In this document: positions 46,763 to 59,065 of the stretch, in pieces | Position numbering within the stretch: position 1 is the first letter of the stretch | How the letters are laid out: each line of letters starts with the position of its first letter | NCBI GenBank assembly: GCA_025677815.1 | Contig: JAIXMP010000017.1 | Coordinates: 496,001 to 560,000, forward strand | Length of the DNA stretch: 64,000 bases | Direction of reading: 5' to 3' | Source of the DNA: Phascolomyces articulosus | Lineage: Eukaryota; Mucoromycota; Mucoromycetes; Mucorales; Lichtheimiaceae | Notes under the pieces: model-generated | What the model saw: only the letters and a program-made list of their open reading frames with translations | Database searches by the model: none | Told to the model about the DNA's origin: nothing | Translations under genes and position numbers: made by a program

Positions 46763-49338
46763 TAATGTAATAGATACAAATATACCCCAAATTCAAAATA
46801 TTAATATACTTGTGATATGATGAATTTTTTTTATAATTATACAGCTGCTGATTATTTTTTCCCTACATTACCTTGGAACAATTATAACAAACTTTTTGAT
46901 TTTGATAAGAATCATTACGCCCCATGAACCTTCCTGTTGTATGATCCTCTGACGGCATACCACCTAGACCTGATCTTGGACCATATCTACTTGTATTACC
47001 ACCAGGACCATACCAACCTCCTTGATGATATGTGGAAGGTGGTGGTGGTGAGCGAGATATTGAACGAGATCTATGTTTATAATGAGGTTCAGAACGTGAC
47101 ATAGATTGACGATGGGGTGAACGTGAACGAGACCTGGATGATCTATAGCTATCGCGACTGCGAGATCGACTATAGGGTGAATGGCTTCTATAAAAATGAT
47201 TTCATAATGCATTAGCATATTAATTTTTTTATATAGACCTCATCTGATTTATTCTTCTCCCTCACACAACCAAATACTATACCGACCTGCTACGATGATA
47301 TCGGTGCCCATGGCTACGGCTATATCGTCTTTCCATACTACGACCTCTTTCATCAGGACTATAACTACGGCTTCTACTACGGCTTCTATCTCTTGAATGA
47401 CGACGTTCACGGTATCGTCGTTTTCCACGTGAAGGTGATCTTGATGATTCTTCATGTTGTCGTCGTCGAGGAGCCTGCCCACGTCTTTTTTGTTTCAGTG
47501 ATTCATAATACGAATCTAAATATCCAGGTTCCCATCCACCACGATCTAATTTACTCTCCGTTTGTTCTTCAAATCCACCATCTGATTTTTGTTCTTTCAA
47601 ATCTAATCCTTCATAAAATTCATCAACTACTTTTTGCAATTCATCTGAAGGTGATGGATAGGTAGTTGGCAATGCTTGAATTTGTGTTGGATCAAGTTCA
47701 GTATAGGCAGGTTCATCATTTTTCTATATTTATACATATAAATAAAAAAAAGAAATTGATTTAGAAAACAAATATATTAAATCTTATATTCCCCTCAACC
47801 AAAAAAATAAAAAATGAATCATTTTATTACCTCTACAATAGGTACCATAAGACCTGCAGGAAGTTCATGATATTGTTTTTCAAGAATAGGAGGTGGCGAT
47901 GCTGGTACCGGAGGTAATTCTTGTTGGTCGTTATGTGGTTCGCCAATTGTTGGTGCATTATATTGAGGTGGTATCATAGAAGGTGGTGGTGGAGGTGCTC
48001 GTGGATGCATATTCATCATAAGTGGCCTGGGTGGTAAATGAGGATTCATTACACCTGGTGGCGGAGGACCAGCTGGAGCCATGGGTGGAGGTGGTCTCAT
48101 ATGTGGACGAGGTGGGTATGGATAACCACCAGGGGGTGGTGGAAAGGGCGGTCGAAATCCCGGATTAAAATGTGGAGCAGGCATTGGCGGAGGTGGTGCC
48201 ATATGAGGACGCAATGGTGGTGAGGTTTGTAACAATGTTGGATTGACATCGTATGGTGTTATTGGTCCTGGTGGAGGTGGAGGAACAAGAACTTTTTCTT
48301 TTATAGATTCGATGGTTTTGCTGTCGAAAAAATGTTTATCATTCCAAATCGAGATAACCTATAATGCGTTGTATAAATTAGGTAACGTATGTCACTTATT
48401 TATCTTTTCCCTGACAACAGATTCTATCTCTCTTGATATCCATTTTCCTCAACGACCGTTACCTTGATCACTTTTCCTCTCATTTCATTTGAAACACCAT
48501 TATAATGATAGGTATACCTAAGTAATGGTACTAAACGTGGCAAAATTGCATCTTTCATCCAATGTAATTGACGTCGATCACTAATGTGAAAAATGATGTC
48601 CGTTAAAAAAAACCAGATTCTTTACCTCACTACTTTTATATTCTAATATATATCTACCTGTGAAATAGAATATCATTGGCGAGATAAATCAAATGTAATC
48701 GTTCCATAAATGAATTTCTTGATTGAGAGAGAGTCAACCATAAGTCAGCAATCACTTCCATATGTTGAGGTTCATAACAATGCTTGAATATCCAAGTTTT
48801 TCCAGACTGAAAATGATAATATTGAGAAAAGGGGAGCGAGTTAATATTTCAACTTTTTATCAATTATTTTGCTTGACAACGGTTATTTAAATTATCACAA
48901 CAGGTACTTCGATATTCGTTCGAGAGCATTCTTGCATAATCATTTGTAAAATGAATTTAAAATCATCTAGATCTTTTTCTACTATACGATCGGGATTCGT
49001 GTCGTCAACATATGGAGTCAACATGACGCGTTTGACATTATCATATGCTGCTGAAAGAGCATATGGTTCGTTAGGATCATAACCACCATTATGCTTATTG
49101 TTTTCTGTGGCGTGTGGTGGTGGTGGTGGACGCGATGGTCTTGCCGTAAAATGTCCAGGTGGAGGTCGTGGTGGTCGATGAGGTGGTGGTCGTCCTGTAA
49201 CAATGAATATAAGATATCAGAATTTACAATTTTATATATCAACTCATGTACAATGAATGGATCGAACTCAGTTTTTTAATTTTTTATATAAAGTATTTAA
49301 TTAAAATTGTTATTTTCTCCCATACCATATGGATCCAT
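46666..49338 (-). CDS. CID, Pro-rich, RS and zinc-knuckle RNA-processing protein (8 exons)
   Basis: Minus-strand exons 49338-49326, 49194-48908, 48806-48658, 48580-48463, 48358-47831, 47723-47287, 47187-46872 and 46728-46666 close in phase to about 636 residues. A CTD-interaction-like domain (about residues 45-185) is seen in LDDFKFILQMIMQECSRTN, SGKTWIFKHCYEPQHMEVIA, RLHLIYLANDILFH and NGVSNEMRGKVIKV. A Pro-rich stretch (about 205-365) is followed by an Arg/Ser region (about 415-590, RSRSRSYSPDERGRS). The 21-codon last exon completes a CCHC knuckle, C611-x2-C614-x4-H619-x4-C624. The order CID, Pro-rich, RS resembles CHERP-like spliceosome-associated proteins that bind RNA polymerase II CTD or snRNP; the terminal knuckle is not usual for them. 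The intron before the last exon contains an AAT repeat. Confidence 0.85.
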
Positions 49339-49679
49339 GTTGAATTGAAGAAATAAGGAGAAAAGATACAAAAAAATGTCAGTTGCTTCCCCAGTGATTG
49401 CTTTATTTTACATTTTATCAAACAGCCACTTATACAGCTCCGCCTTAGATATTGTTGTCTACCAGTCCAACATTTTGTTGTAGTAGGTTACAAAAAATAG
49501 CTTATTTATACATAAGCACATGATAGTAATGAGGTATCAGACAATATATTTTTTTGCGTACTTAATCTCTAGTGGATAAAAATGACCTATTGAGTAATTT
49601 CGAAAAAGAACATAAAAGCTATTTACAAAAATGAAAAGGTATATAAGGGGAAGGTGGAAGACGCTGGCAGCCAGTACTA

Positions 49680-50098
49680 TTAATTCCGTACAGTCGTTGG
49701 CATTGCTATTCGAGTATCACCACGATGCTCATTATATGCAGGCGGTGGTAAATTTACAGTTTGTTCTGATAAAGCTTCCGCTGTATTATCGGGGACTTGA
49801 TCATAATGATGACTCCTTCGATCAGCACGTGTTTGGTGGCGATGATGATGAGCTCCTCTAGAAGTATGATTACGATCTTCTGTTGGAATTATATACGCGC
49901 TATATCCTATTATTATAAATAGATAGAACCATGACTTATAAGGATCAACTCGACATCATAAAAAATTCTTTCTCTCTATTAGCAGCACTTACGTTGCTGA
50001 CGACGAGTCCGTGCAATGATTAGTGTAGCAACCATAATAATAGCAAGCACAACGCCAATAATAACAATAGGAAGTATAATTACTAACTTTTCAGGCAT
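49680..50098 (-). CDS. small single-TM protein with PPxY motif (2 exons)
   Basis: Minus-strand exons 50098-49993 and 49879-49680 close in phase to 101 residues. A hydrophobic segment (LVIILPIVIIGVVLAIIMVA, residues 5-24) is followed by a basic stop-transfer stretch (RTRRQQ), a His-rich tail (HHHRHQTRADRRSHHY) and LPPPAY, a PPxY motif of the kind bound by WW domains of Nedd4/Rsp5 ubiquitin ligases. This suggests a Rsp5 adaptor-like or sorting peptide of the endomembrane system, by inference only. It lies head-to-tail upstream of the CID gene on the same strand. Confidence 0.68.
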
Positions 50099-53000
50099 CT
50101 TGCTGAATAATAGAGGAAATGAAAATAAAGAAGAGAAAAAGAAGAAAGGTATCTTAACTACTATAAATACTTCCAGCTCAACATCTTTATTTCCTGATCG
50201 TGGATTTTTTTAAGAACTATTTGTGGCGCAAGTAAAAAAAAAAAAAGTAATTTACTCTACTCTTTTATCCAATTGTGGCTAATATAAATAATATAATTGG
50301 GGAGGAGATACTACAAATGTACATATACAAATGACACGAGAAACGAAGTAAAACACACTCAGCCACGACAATATATATCATCATGTACAATAAAAAACGA
50401 ATGAGGCAAGTATCATTCATCTCTCTCTCACCTCCTTCCACCAATAATAATAATAAAATTATATCATTATTTGATTAATAAATAGATGGGATTAGCACAA
50501 ATGTATAGTCTACTAATAATAAAGATGTACAATGATTAATTATAATTTTATAGAATGCTATCTCCTTTATTTATATATAGATCAACTTTCTATCTGTTAC
50601 TAGAATAATGACTTATTTTAAAATTTTCTTCATCCTATTTTATTTCTTTTTTAAAAGTATATTTATAAAAAAAAAGTATGAAACAAAGCTACTTCTTTAT
50701 TCCTGGTAACTTGTTTGTGTTATAGAAAAAGTTTATTGAATCAGCCATAGTCATTAGACTCTGGTTTTTTTTTTTTTTTTTTTTTTTGCCCGTCTATCCC
50801 CGAGTTCTGCTATTCATAGAAAATGCCAAAAATAGTTGGGAAAGTTACAGTGTTTGCTTCTTATCTAAAAGTCTTTGGGAATATGATGCCATTGGTACTA
50901 TTCTAAAAGTAGTTACAAAGGATCTTTATTGAACTACTACTATACCCAATATCCTTCATGATGGGCAGTGCCTCCATATTATTAATTGATGGAACGCAAC
51001 TTAATTACAGTTACTTTTATTACCACTGTTTTTGACAAGATTGACTGCTGTTGATGAGTTGATCCCATTTTTCGAAAAAGAAAGTACAGGAAGGTATCCA
51101 TTACCACCAGTCTTATTACCTCATCAAGTGCATTGTAAACTTAGAAAAATTGATACTATAGCACCACTACCAGTAAGTAGTAGTAGCACCAGGGGGAATT
51201 GTTTCCTAATATTGAACTAAGAGCTCTACATTTTTTCAATGTGCTGCAGCTGATTTAAAATACATTAATTGAGGATAGAATAATTTAAATGGATTACTGG
51301 TAGGTTGGGGATATTTTCCATATTATTCAGACACCCTATATTTTTCTCAAACTCTAAGTAAATGGATGGACACTGTATAATGAATAAAAATATTGTAATT
51401 TAGCTTTCAGTGTTCAATAATGATACAAGGTTTTATATTTATATTGATGATGTGTTACTTAGTTTATTACAACAATGGACAATCTACCGCTTCAATTTGG
51501 TGGTAAAATGCCCAAAAATAAATATTATATTCAAGCACGCATCATAATTATCAAATCATCGAGCAGCCATATTTGGTAGTTCTATTCTAACCTCTTCTGC
51601 CGATATCTAAATAGTTCTTTCGATAATAATCCATTCAAGTTGAAGACATACCCTATTTTCCGTTTGACAATGTATATACATAATATATGACATATTCACA
51701 AATCGTTGAAATATGGTAAAAGATCATGTGGAAAATCAGCCACTGCTTCTTATTCCCTCAGTGCCTGACCTAAAAGTTGCACAATAAAAGCCCCACGCCT
51801 GGCGAACTTGTTATTCGAATAACTAACTATATATGTAAATATTTCAAACCTTCACAATCAAGTAAACCATGAAAATGCAGTATATTATCGAAAAAAAAAC
51901 TTTGATTGAAAAATACTGCTTCTTTCTACACAAATTTACAGCAGAACATGTTTTCGTATCCTTATTGAATTTTATTACACTCTTCTACCAAACATTTCAA
52001 TGTTCAGAACGAGGAGATTATTTAATGATTTCACTCCATATGTGTCTAAAAACCTTGACTCAATCTTCCTCATCATTATTAGCCATATATTTATGCAGAT
52101 CAAGGACAACATTATCGATCTCATCTCTCTTCTTTGTTTTAGCTAGCTACGGGGAATTTTTCGACTGCTAATCTAAGACCAGAAACAGGAAATTTATTTC
52201 TATAGGAATCCTCTATTTTTGACAATTTTAGAGATTTGCAGTCGCAAAATTTGTAAAGATATCCTGTTGCGTGTTACAAACATTAAGAAACACAACTGGA
52301 TTTTCCCAAAATTCAAATGATTGAGATTATATCATATTGCATTGCTATATCGTCAACATTGATGATATCCAAATGCATTAATGTGTTTTCAACTATTTGT
52401 AATATAGCTATTGTTGCTGAGAAATAAAATTTCCTACGGAGTGATTCAAGTTCTGATTACCTAGCCATTATGTAGTAGGAAGGTGAAGTTCAGTATTATA
52501 CTCTTATTATTATTATTCCAAAATATAATAAATGTTCTGTTATGGATAATCATTACCGAGTAATTTGAGAGATTGTATTATACGACAGTATTTGTCATGG
52601 ACATTACGTACTAAAAACAAATATGGTTTGAAAAAAAAGATCTTGTATATAAAATTATATGTTGTATATACACAGGACGTTGTTTTCTTATTGAAGATTG
52701 GTTTGGTTTGTATTTGTAATTTTTCTATTGCTATTATATAGGGAGTATATTGGATTATGTGAACTATCCCTAATTATTTTGATTCAGTACTAGTGCTTTG
52801 GTTGATAATTGATTTAGTAAGAGTGAAAGAGTATGTATTTGTTATAAGTAAATAATTATAAATAAAGAGCAACGACGTACGTCGTAGTAAAACTTGAGAT
52901 GCACCACAGTACTAGTAATCATAATTACAGTTCTCTCATGTATACCCTAGTCATTATGATCATGGCTGTCTACTATAATATGATACTATATCATGATACC

Positions 53001-53714
53001 AATAGTAGTTTCTGGATATACATCAACACCACCATGGTGGCTGTAATTACCATCACCGTCTACTTTTCATAAAGACACAGCAACAGCTAACACCTTCCAC
53101 TTCTTTACCAGTACATTTATCATCATTATCACAAGATGTGAGTACGTAATATCTCTAACAACACCAATTAATTATCAAACATATCATCATGTATGTACTT
53201 AATCGACACAAAACTTATCTTCCTTATTACCTATGGTAAATCTGTGACATTTTCATCTTCCTCTTTCTTTCTGCCCCCCTCTGCTCTCTCCTCTTTTCCA
53301 TTTTAATACTTAAAAAAAAGAAAACCACCTCTACAGTCATGGTCCTCGAGCCGAATTCTGGAGGTGTCTCATCATAGCTGATTTGACTTTTTCCTTCAGA
53401 TACGTAGGCTTTGTTTCTTTTATTGAGATTTATATTTTAGATACTATGTAAGAGATTTTTTTTAAAAAAAATGAAAGAGAGAACGTAGGAAAAAGCACTA
53501 TTTGATTCGTAAAGTGTTTCAATAGGTAAGACTCGCATTGAAATATTTACAGGGCTTTTTAATTGACATTTAAAAGAAACTACGTAATATTTTCCAGACC
53601 AAAACCCTAAATGCTCTAAGCACTGATTAATCCTTCATGTCAACCGTAATAGGCATCTGAGGCGCAGCTTTTCATAAATACCAAATTAGGAATGTTCGTT
53701 TTGAGGTATTGTTT
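50099..53714. other. gene-poor AT-rich region
   Basis: 3.6 kb without a supportable gene. A poly-T run of about 23 lies at 50765-50787. A frame fragment near 51430-51475 reads FYIYIDDVLLSLLQ, reminiscent of the reverse-transcriptase catalytic YxDD box, but nothing around it supports a retroelement. Confidence 0.45.
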
Positions 53715-54416
53715 TTTCCTAATACTTCGCGTCCCCCCATTTTTACTTTCGCTGAGTGTAAGTTTTCATTTTTGCGTATTATGAATTTACACTTTTGCGA
53801 CTCTATAATTTTAATTTCGCGTTTCATTATTTTTACATTTGCGTCCTAATTATTATTACATTCAGTTTATTGCTTATATCCAACAATTCATTCTTCACCT
53901 TTCTCCAACTTACGCTTCTTGGATCCAACTACTACTTGAGGTCTTCTCAAAGATAAATTTACCACACCTTCGCTCGCGGTGGCACCTAAAATTATAATAT
54001 TGACATCACGACTATTTGAAACTACTATGACAAAGATACCTCTTTCTGATCGACCAGATGTACACTGCATATGAAAGTTGAATCTGGCTTCGTTTATAAA
54101 TGTGCAATTATCAAATCCAGCTTGTTCATTTTCTACACGTAAGACTCATTGCATGCGCACAGTAATTGTTTTTTTAAGTGTGTGTGTATAACAAAACAAG
54201 GAAATAAAATAAATTAATCAGGAGGAGGTGGATCAAGTTTATATGTTACGTGAGTGGCAGAAAGTGTAACTTAATTCGGCATAACATAAACAATAAACTG
54301 AATGTAATAATAATTAGGACGCAAATATAGTCGCAAAAGTGTAAATTCATAATGCGCAAAAGTGAAAACCTACACTCAGCGAAAGTAAAAATGGGGGGAC
54401 GCGAAGTATTAGGAAA
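53715..54416. mobile_element. 702-bp inverted-repeat element, Tc1-like derivative
   Basis: The left end (TTTCCTAATACTTCGCGTCC from 53715) reappears as its complement at the right end (to 54416). The inverted match runs inward for about 130 bp, through TACTTTCGCTGAGTGTA, ATGAATTTACACTTTTGCG and GCGTCCTAATTATTATTACA. The left repeat has about 33 extra bases relative to the right. Between the repeats lies a transposase fragment on the minus strand (53888-54115). Long inverted ends and a broken transposase point to a non-autonomous relic of a Tc1/mariner-type element. The outer TA target duplication cannot be fixed because both flanks resemble the repeat. Confidence 0.85.
53888..54115 (-). pseudogene. 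Tc1-like DDE transposase fragment
   Basis: A 75-codon open stretch reads FDNCTFINEARFNFHMQ, SGRSERGIFVI, VNIIILGATASEGVVNL and SLRRPQVVVGSKKRKLEKGE before a stop. It resembles the DDE domain of Tc1-like transposases abundant in Mucorales, in which the second catalytic region reads like FIDEAGFN. Here that Asp is Asn and the Gly is Arg, so the catalytic site is lost. The N-terminal DNA-binding part and the third catalytic residue are missing. Confidence 0.65.
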
Positions 54417-54967
54417 TTAAAGTTGCTAACCAGTATCATTTTACGGTGGTGATTTTTTTTTTCACTGATTAAAAAAATGAAACAAATATTTCCTACTTGT
54501 TATTAATTGACAACAGCAACAGCAAGAAGACGCCAAATTTATGCAAATCATAATAATATGATAAAAAAACTTATTTGTTGATAAATACAAAAACTATCCC
54601 ATGCTCACATGATAAAAACCAAATGTAGAATATAAGTACTCACACACCCCAACGTATATAATATTTAGAGTTGATGAGATCCTATATAACCCACAATTAC
54701 CAATGAATCATCCCAGTTGTCTGATTTTCAAAATATACTTCATGATTAAAACACTATAAGTGTCCTTTTAATTGGAGGTTTAGATGCACCTGAGTAACAC
54801 AGTTATTTTTTTTGCTAAGCAAATGGTTTAAAAGAAAAAGGTCAACTCAGAATCAATCATTGTGTTACTTTTTATAATTTCTTTTTGTTTCTTCGTTTCA
54901 CAATTAACAAGAAGTAATCTTTCTTTCCCACTTTTTTTACTTTTTTTTTTCCTCCCCAAAAGCACGA
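54417..54967. other. intergenic region upstream of the kelch gene
   Basis: AT-rich flank of the inverted-repeat element, ending in a C/T-rich leader (54905-54960). No coding frame supported. Confidence 0.5.
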
Positions 54968-57386
54968 ATGAGGTATTCACCTTGGCCTCTCATTTCTTTA
55001 TCCTTTGTTTTACATTTGGCGACGGCCATTTCTCCACCAGCAAGATGGGGTTCAGGTAAACAATGCTAATGGCTTTTTTTCTTTTGATTCTTCATGTATT
55101 TCCCTTTCTTAACAATAGATAAGCTAACATTCTCTTACACATATTCCTACAATATTAAAAAAACTACCGGATCAACGATATATATATAATCAGGCTGTGC
55201 TTATGCTCTTCAAAGAATGTATTGTTTTGGTGGTAGCACTTGGTCATTTCAAGCTGGTACTGATTCAGACCATGCAATGAATGATTTGTTTTATCTCGAC
55301 GTTGCAGAAAGTTTTACTGTTAGTAGCTCTGGCTCAGCATGGGTCCAAGCAAATAATACTGGTTCAGTAGTTCCTGAGTCAAATTTCATGTTTGCTATGA
55401 CATCGATACCAGCAACGAATACAATATATATTAATGGAGGAACTGGACCTATGGACAATACATTACTTGTTAATCCTTCCATTGCTTATGATGCAAAAGA
55501 AGAGTCATGGACTGTTATGAGTGGAAACAGTGGTTTACAAACGTAAGAATGTACCCCTAATCAGCCAACATCAACAGACCCAGTATTAATATTATTCGAC
55601 CTAAAAAAAAGACTAATGCTCCACAAATGAATAATGATGTTGATATATTGCTATTACTTTTTTTTTTAAAAAAAAAAGATACTTACATTCCGTAGTTGCG
55701 GATTCAAATGGCAAAATTTACGCTTGGGGAGGTGTAAGGTAAAATAATCCCTATATATGTTTTAATCATTTACTTGTATGGTGGTACAAACTAACAATTA
55801 AAAAATTATGATAAATAGTGATGCAGGAAATGGATACACTGGTGAAGAATATCCACGTAATATGAGAGTCTTGGATTTTAATGCAAGTATATAGTAGAAT
55901 CAATATAATATAGCTGGATAATATGTACAACTAATAGATTTGAAAATCAAATGCTCATCAATCGACAACACAACAATACATTATATGCAATCAATCTATA
56001 TAGAATAATCAATGGGCAGCAGTAATGTTACCCAACACCTTTGAAGCGCGGCTATATCATGTCGGCGTATTGGGCAATGACGGAGTAACGATATTCTACT
56101 TTGGTGGAAAGACAGAAGTACAATACACGGCTGATAATGGTACAACTCTATATCAGGAAAGCGATGCATTGTTTTCCGAAATCCTTACGTATAATACTCA
56201 AACCTCCCTTTGGGCTACAAGAGAGGCTACAGGCGATATCCCCACACCAAGAGTTCTTCATGCAGCTGCATTGAGTAATGGCTTTTCTTTTTGTTTATCA
56301 GTATTTGATTGCAGCAAGTGAAAAAAACTTATGTATTATGTTTATAAACACTGAATCATATTATATAGAACCAAAAACAAATGAAATTGTACTTTATGGT
56401 GGTGCTCATACAAGTAATTAGCGCATTTCTGTTACTGTTGTTGATGATAATAATGATGATGAAGGAAGCGACTTTTCATGGTAGATGCTGATCCTAAGAA
56501 TTACCGTTTTATTACGTGACATACATAGATATTACCCTTGGAGTTGTACCTGATTTCTGCGTTGTTTTGGATACAACCACAATGACATGGACAAATCAAA
56601 ATCTTAGTACCAGTGCTGGTGCAGGCGCACGCTTTGGACATTCAGGTAATCTTAATTAATATATGTGCTATAATTACTGCTTTATTCTTTTATTTTTCTT
56701 CAATCATTTATTCAATGATATATAATTGTTTTAATTGTAAATTTATAGCCGTATTTCCTGAAGATAGTACAATGTTGTTCATTATGTTTGGTATCGATAG
56801 TAATGTCTACGAACGAACTGATTTTCAAGTACTCGATACAGAAACATGGCAATGGGTTGATAGTTACGTTGGACCAGGTCGCAAAGAAGACGGGTCATCT
56901 GATGGCTCGACAGATCAACCTGGTGACGGTAATCCAAGTGGTGGTTCATTGTCAAAGGGAGCAATTGCTGGAATTGCTGTTGGTGTTGTCGCTGCTGTTG
57001 TCATTGGCTGTGGTGCCTTATTCTTTTTCCTTAGAAGACGAGGCATTATTGGTCGTAAAGGTTATGAAAAGAACAACATGGGAGGAGAATATGGTGTCAA
57101 TCGTGATCCACCGTTCCTTGTGGATGTGAGTGATCATAGTGGAGCTCCAGGATCTCCCCCACCACGGTATGAACAAGCACCCATCGCGTTCCGAGAGCAC
57201 GATAAATTATCACCAACGTCCCCAGGAGGCCATCAACGATCATCGTCTTTTTCGAGTACAGGCGATCCTTCAACGGAAGCAGGTTCCAGTGGTGGTAGGC
57301 AATCATTTGGTAGTAAACCTGATGCATATACGGATAGTGTACCTCGTATGACATTACAACCAATGAAACCTGATGGTGGTAATTAG
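54968..57386 (+). CDS. kelch-repeat type I membrane protein (8 exons)
   Basis: Exons 54968-55055, 55194-55542, 55679-55738, 55819-55882, 56004-56274, 56369-56413, 56529-56645 and 56749-57386 close in phase to about 543 residues. A signal peptide (YSPWPLISLSFVLHLATA) leads into kelch-type beta-propeller blades: MYCFGGSTW, NDLFYLDV, IYINGGTGP, GKIYAWGGV, IFYFGGKT, EIVLYGGAH and a final TDFQVLDTETWQWVD. A Gly/Ser linker is followed by one membrane helix (AIAGIAVGVVAAVVIGCGAL) and a basic, Ser/Pro-rich cytoplasmic tail (about 130 residues). Fungal kelch membrane proteins of this layout are usually linked to cell-surface or polarity roles; the ligand is unknown. One intron (55883-56003) must begin with GCAAGT, a GC-AG intron, to keep the frame. 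Confidence 0.85.
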
Positions 57387-59065
57387 ATGATTTTTTATAT
57401 TATATCTCATTGAATTTTTTCATTGTTTCCTATTATTTCTCTCCTCACTTTCAGATTAATTTATTAATTAATCCTTGGTGATGATATTATTAACTCAAAT
57501 TCACGATGATCACTATTATTACTCATTTATATTACAATCACTTTTCATTATTAATATAATCATGGTAAACCTATGATTCTCATTTTTCTTCTCGTCTTTT
57601 AATAATTATTATATTTTTGTACATACCTATATATACATTTTCTTGCCTAAAATAACGACATGTGGTGAGTGCAAAGAGAGTTATAATAATTGATTATTTT
57701 ACCATTGGTTTTTGCACATGTTAATGATGATTTACTGTAATATAATCATGCTGTTAATTTAGAGGAGTTGTCAATAGCTAGTGGTAGTATGATATAACAT
57801 AACATTAGAACAATAGAAAACCATGATGTACGTACATATGTATTAGCATCTTTCAATAATGCTGCTTATGTAAGTATTTTTTTTATAACTACCGTATCCT
57901 GCTAAAGAATCCAGGAAGGTGGAATCTGTCATTTATTATTTATTACTACTATTAGCAAATAAAGATTTTCAGCTTTGTTTTATTGACCTTGTTTATTTAT
58001 GTTTGTAATGACTAAAAAGTAAATTAGTTCCGAACTGGAAAATTCTTATATTTTGAGTAGTCAAATTCTATAATAATATATCAATGGCATTTTTACGTAA
58101 ATGTATGGGGTGGTTAAACGGTATATAGTAATAAGTATCAGCAAGTAATGATTAAAGTTGCTATTTTTTCCCAAATCACGAATCCTACTCTATAAACATT
58201 TTTTTTCAGATGTTCCTTACTGATACTATCTAGCCTATCAAACGGTTAAAAAAGTATTCAAAGTGCATAAAAGTAGTGTGTTTCACTTTCAATTTGGTAT
58301 TATTGCTTAATTATATAGAATAACGCTCGCTGAATGTCGCATGCAAGACATAATTCACTGATCAGCAATGCATATCCCTTGATACCATTTACATATCTTA
58401 AAACAGTTATTCCCATAGTCAAAATACTAAATCATTCTTTCAGTTATCATGCGTGCCTTTTTTTTTCATGAAGAAAAAACATATTTTTTGGGTAATAGTT
58501 ATATAACTTCTCTATGTAATAGATATTTTGAGTGTATTACTCTCAAGCATCAAGTTTTGACTTTTTAACTGATGTGAAATATCTGATATGTGGATTCACT
58601 GCAACATATTCTACATTCTATTTCAATTGATGATATAGAATAAGATCCTCTGTGTATTATTTATCTCAAAGAAAAATCCAATAAGGTAACAGGTATCCTA
58701 TAACGTATCATTTTTTCCACTTTATACTATATGGTACCTGAATGTGTTTTGATTTTTTGAAAAGAAATCAGTTGCTATATACTGTTCATATCGGATTACC
58801 ATAATAACAGCTGAACATAATAGCCGTAAGAATACTGTATTTTCTACCCTCCTTCAAGTTATCCAATATCTAACATTCTGCTTTAACATCTATCTCGATC
58901 CATTTAAATTACAATATGTAAAGAAAGTAGAATTGAACCAATCAACAGTGCAGCAAAACTTTAATCAATCGGCATTTTACTAAACATTCTGAGAATACCG
59001 AAATTCTATTTTTTTTTTTGACACCTTTATTTTTTTTCAAAAAACAGATCTGTATAATAATAATA
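57387..59065. other. intergenic AT-rich region
   Basis: 1.7 kb with no supportable gene; A/T runs and short scattered stops in all frames. Confidence 0.5.

Noticed and set aside
47819..48235. standalone Pro-rich protein
   Set aside because: It is exon 5 of the CID gene, in phase with both neighbours, not a separate gene.
51430..51475. YIDDVLL stretch resembling the reverse-transcriptase active-site box
   Set aside because: Only about a dozen residues match, stops surround it and no RNase H, integrase or LTR is visible; chance is likely.
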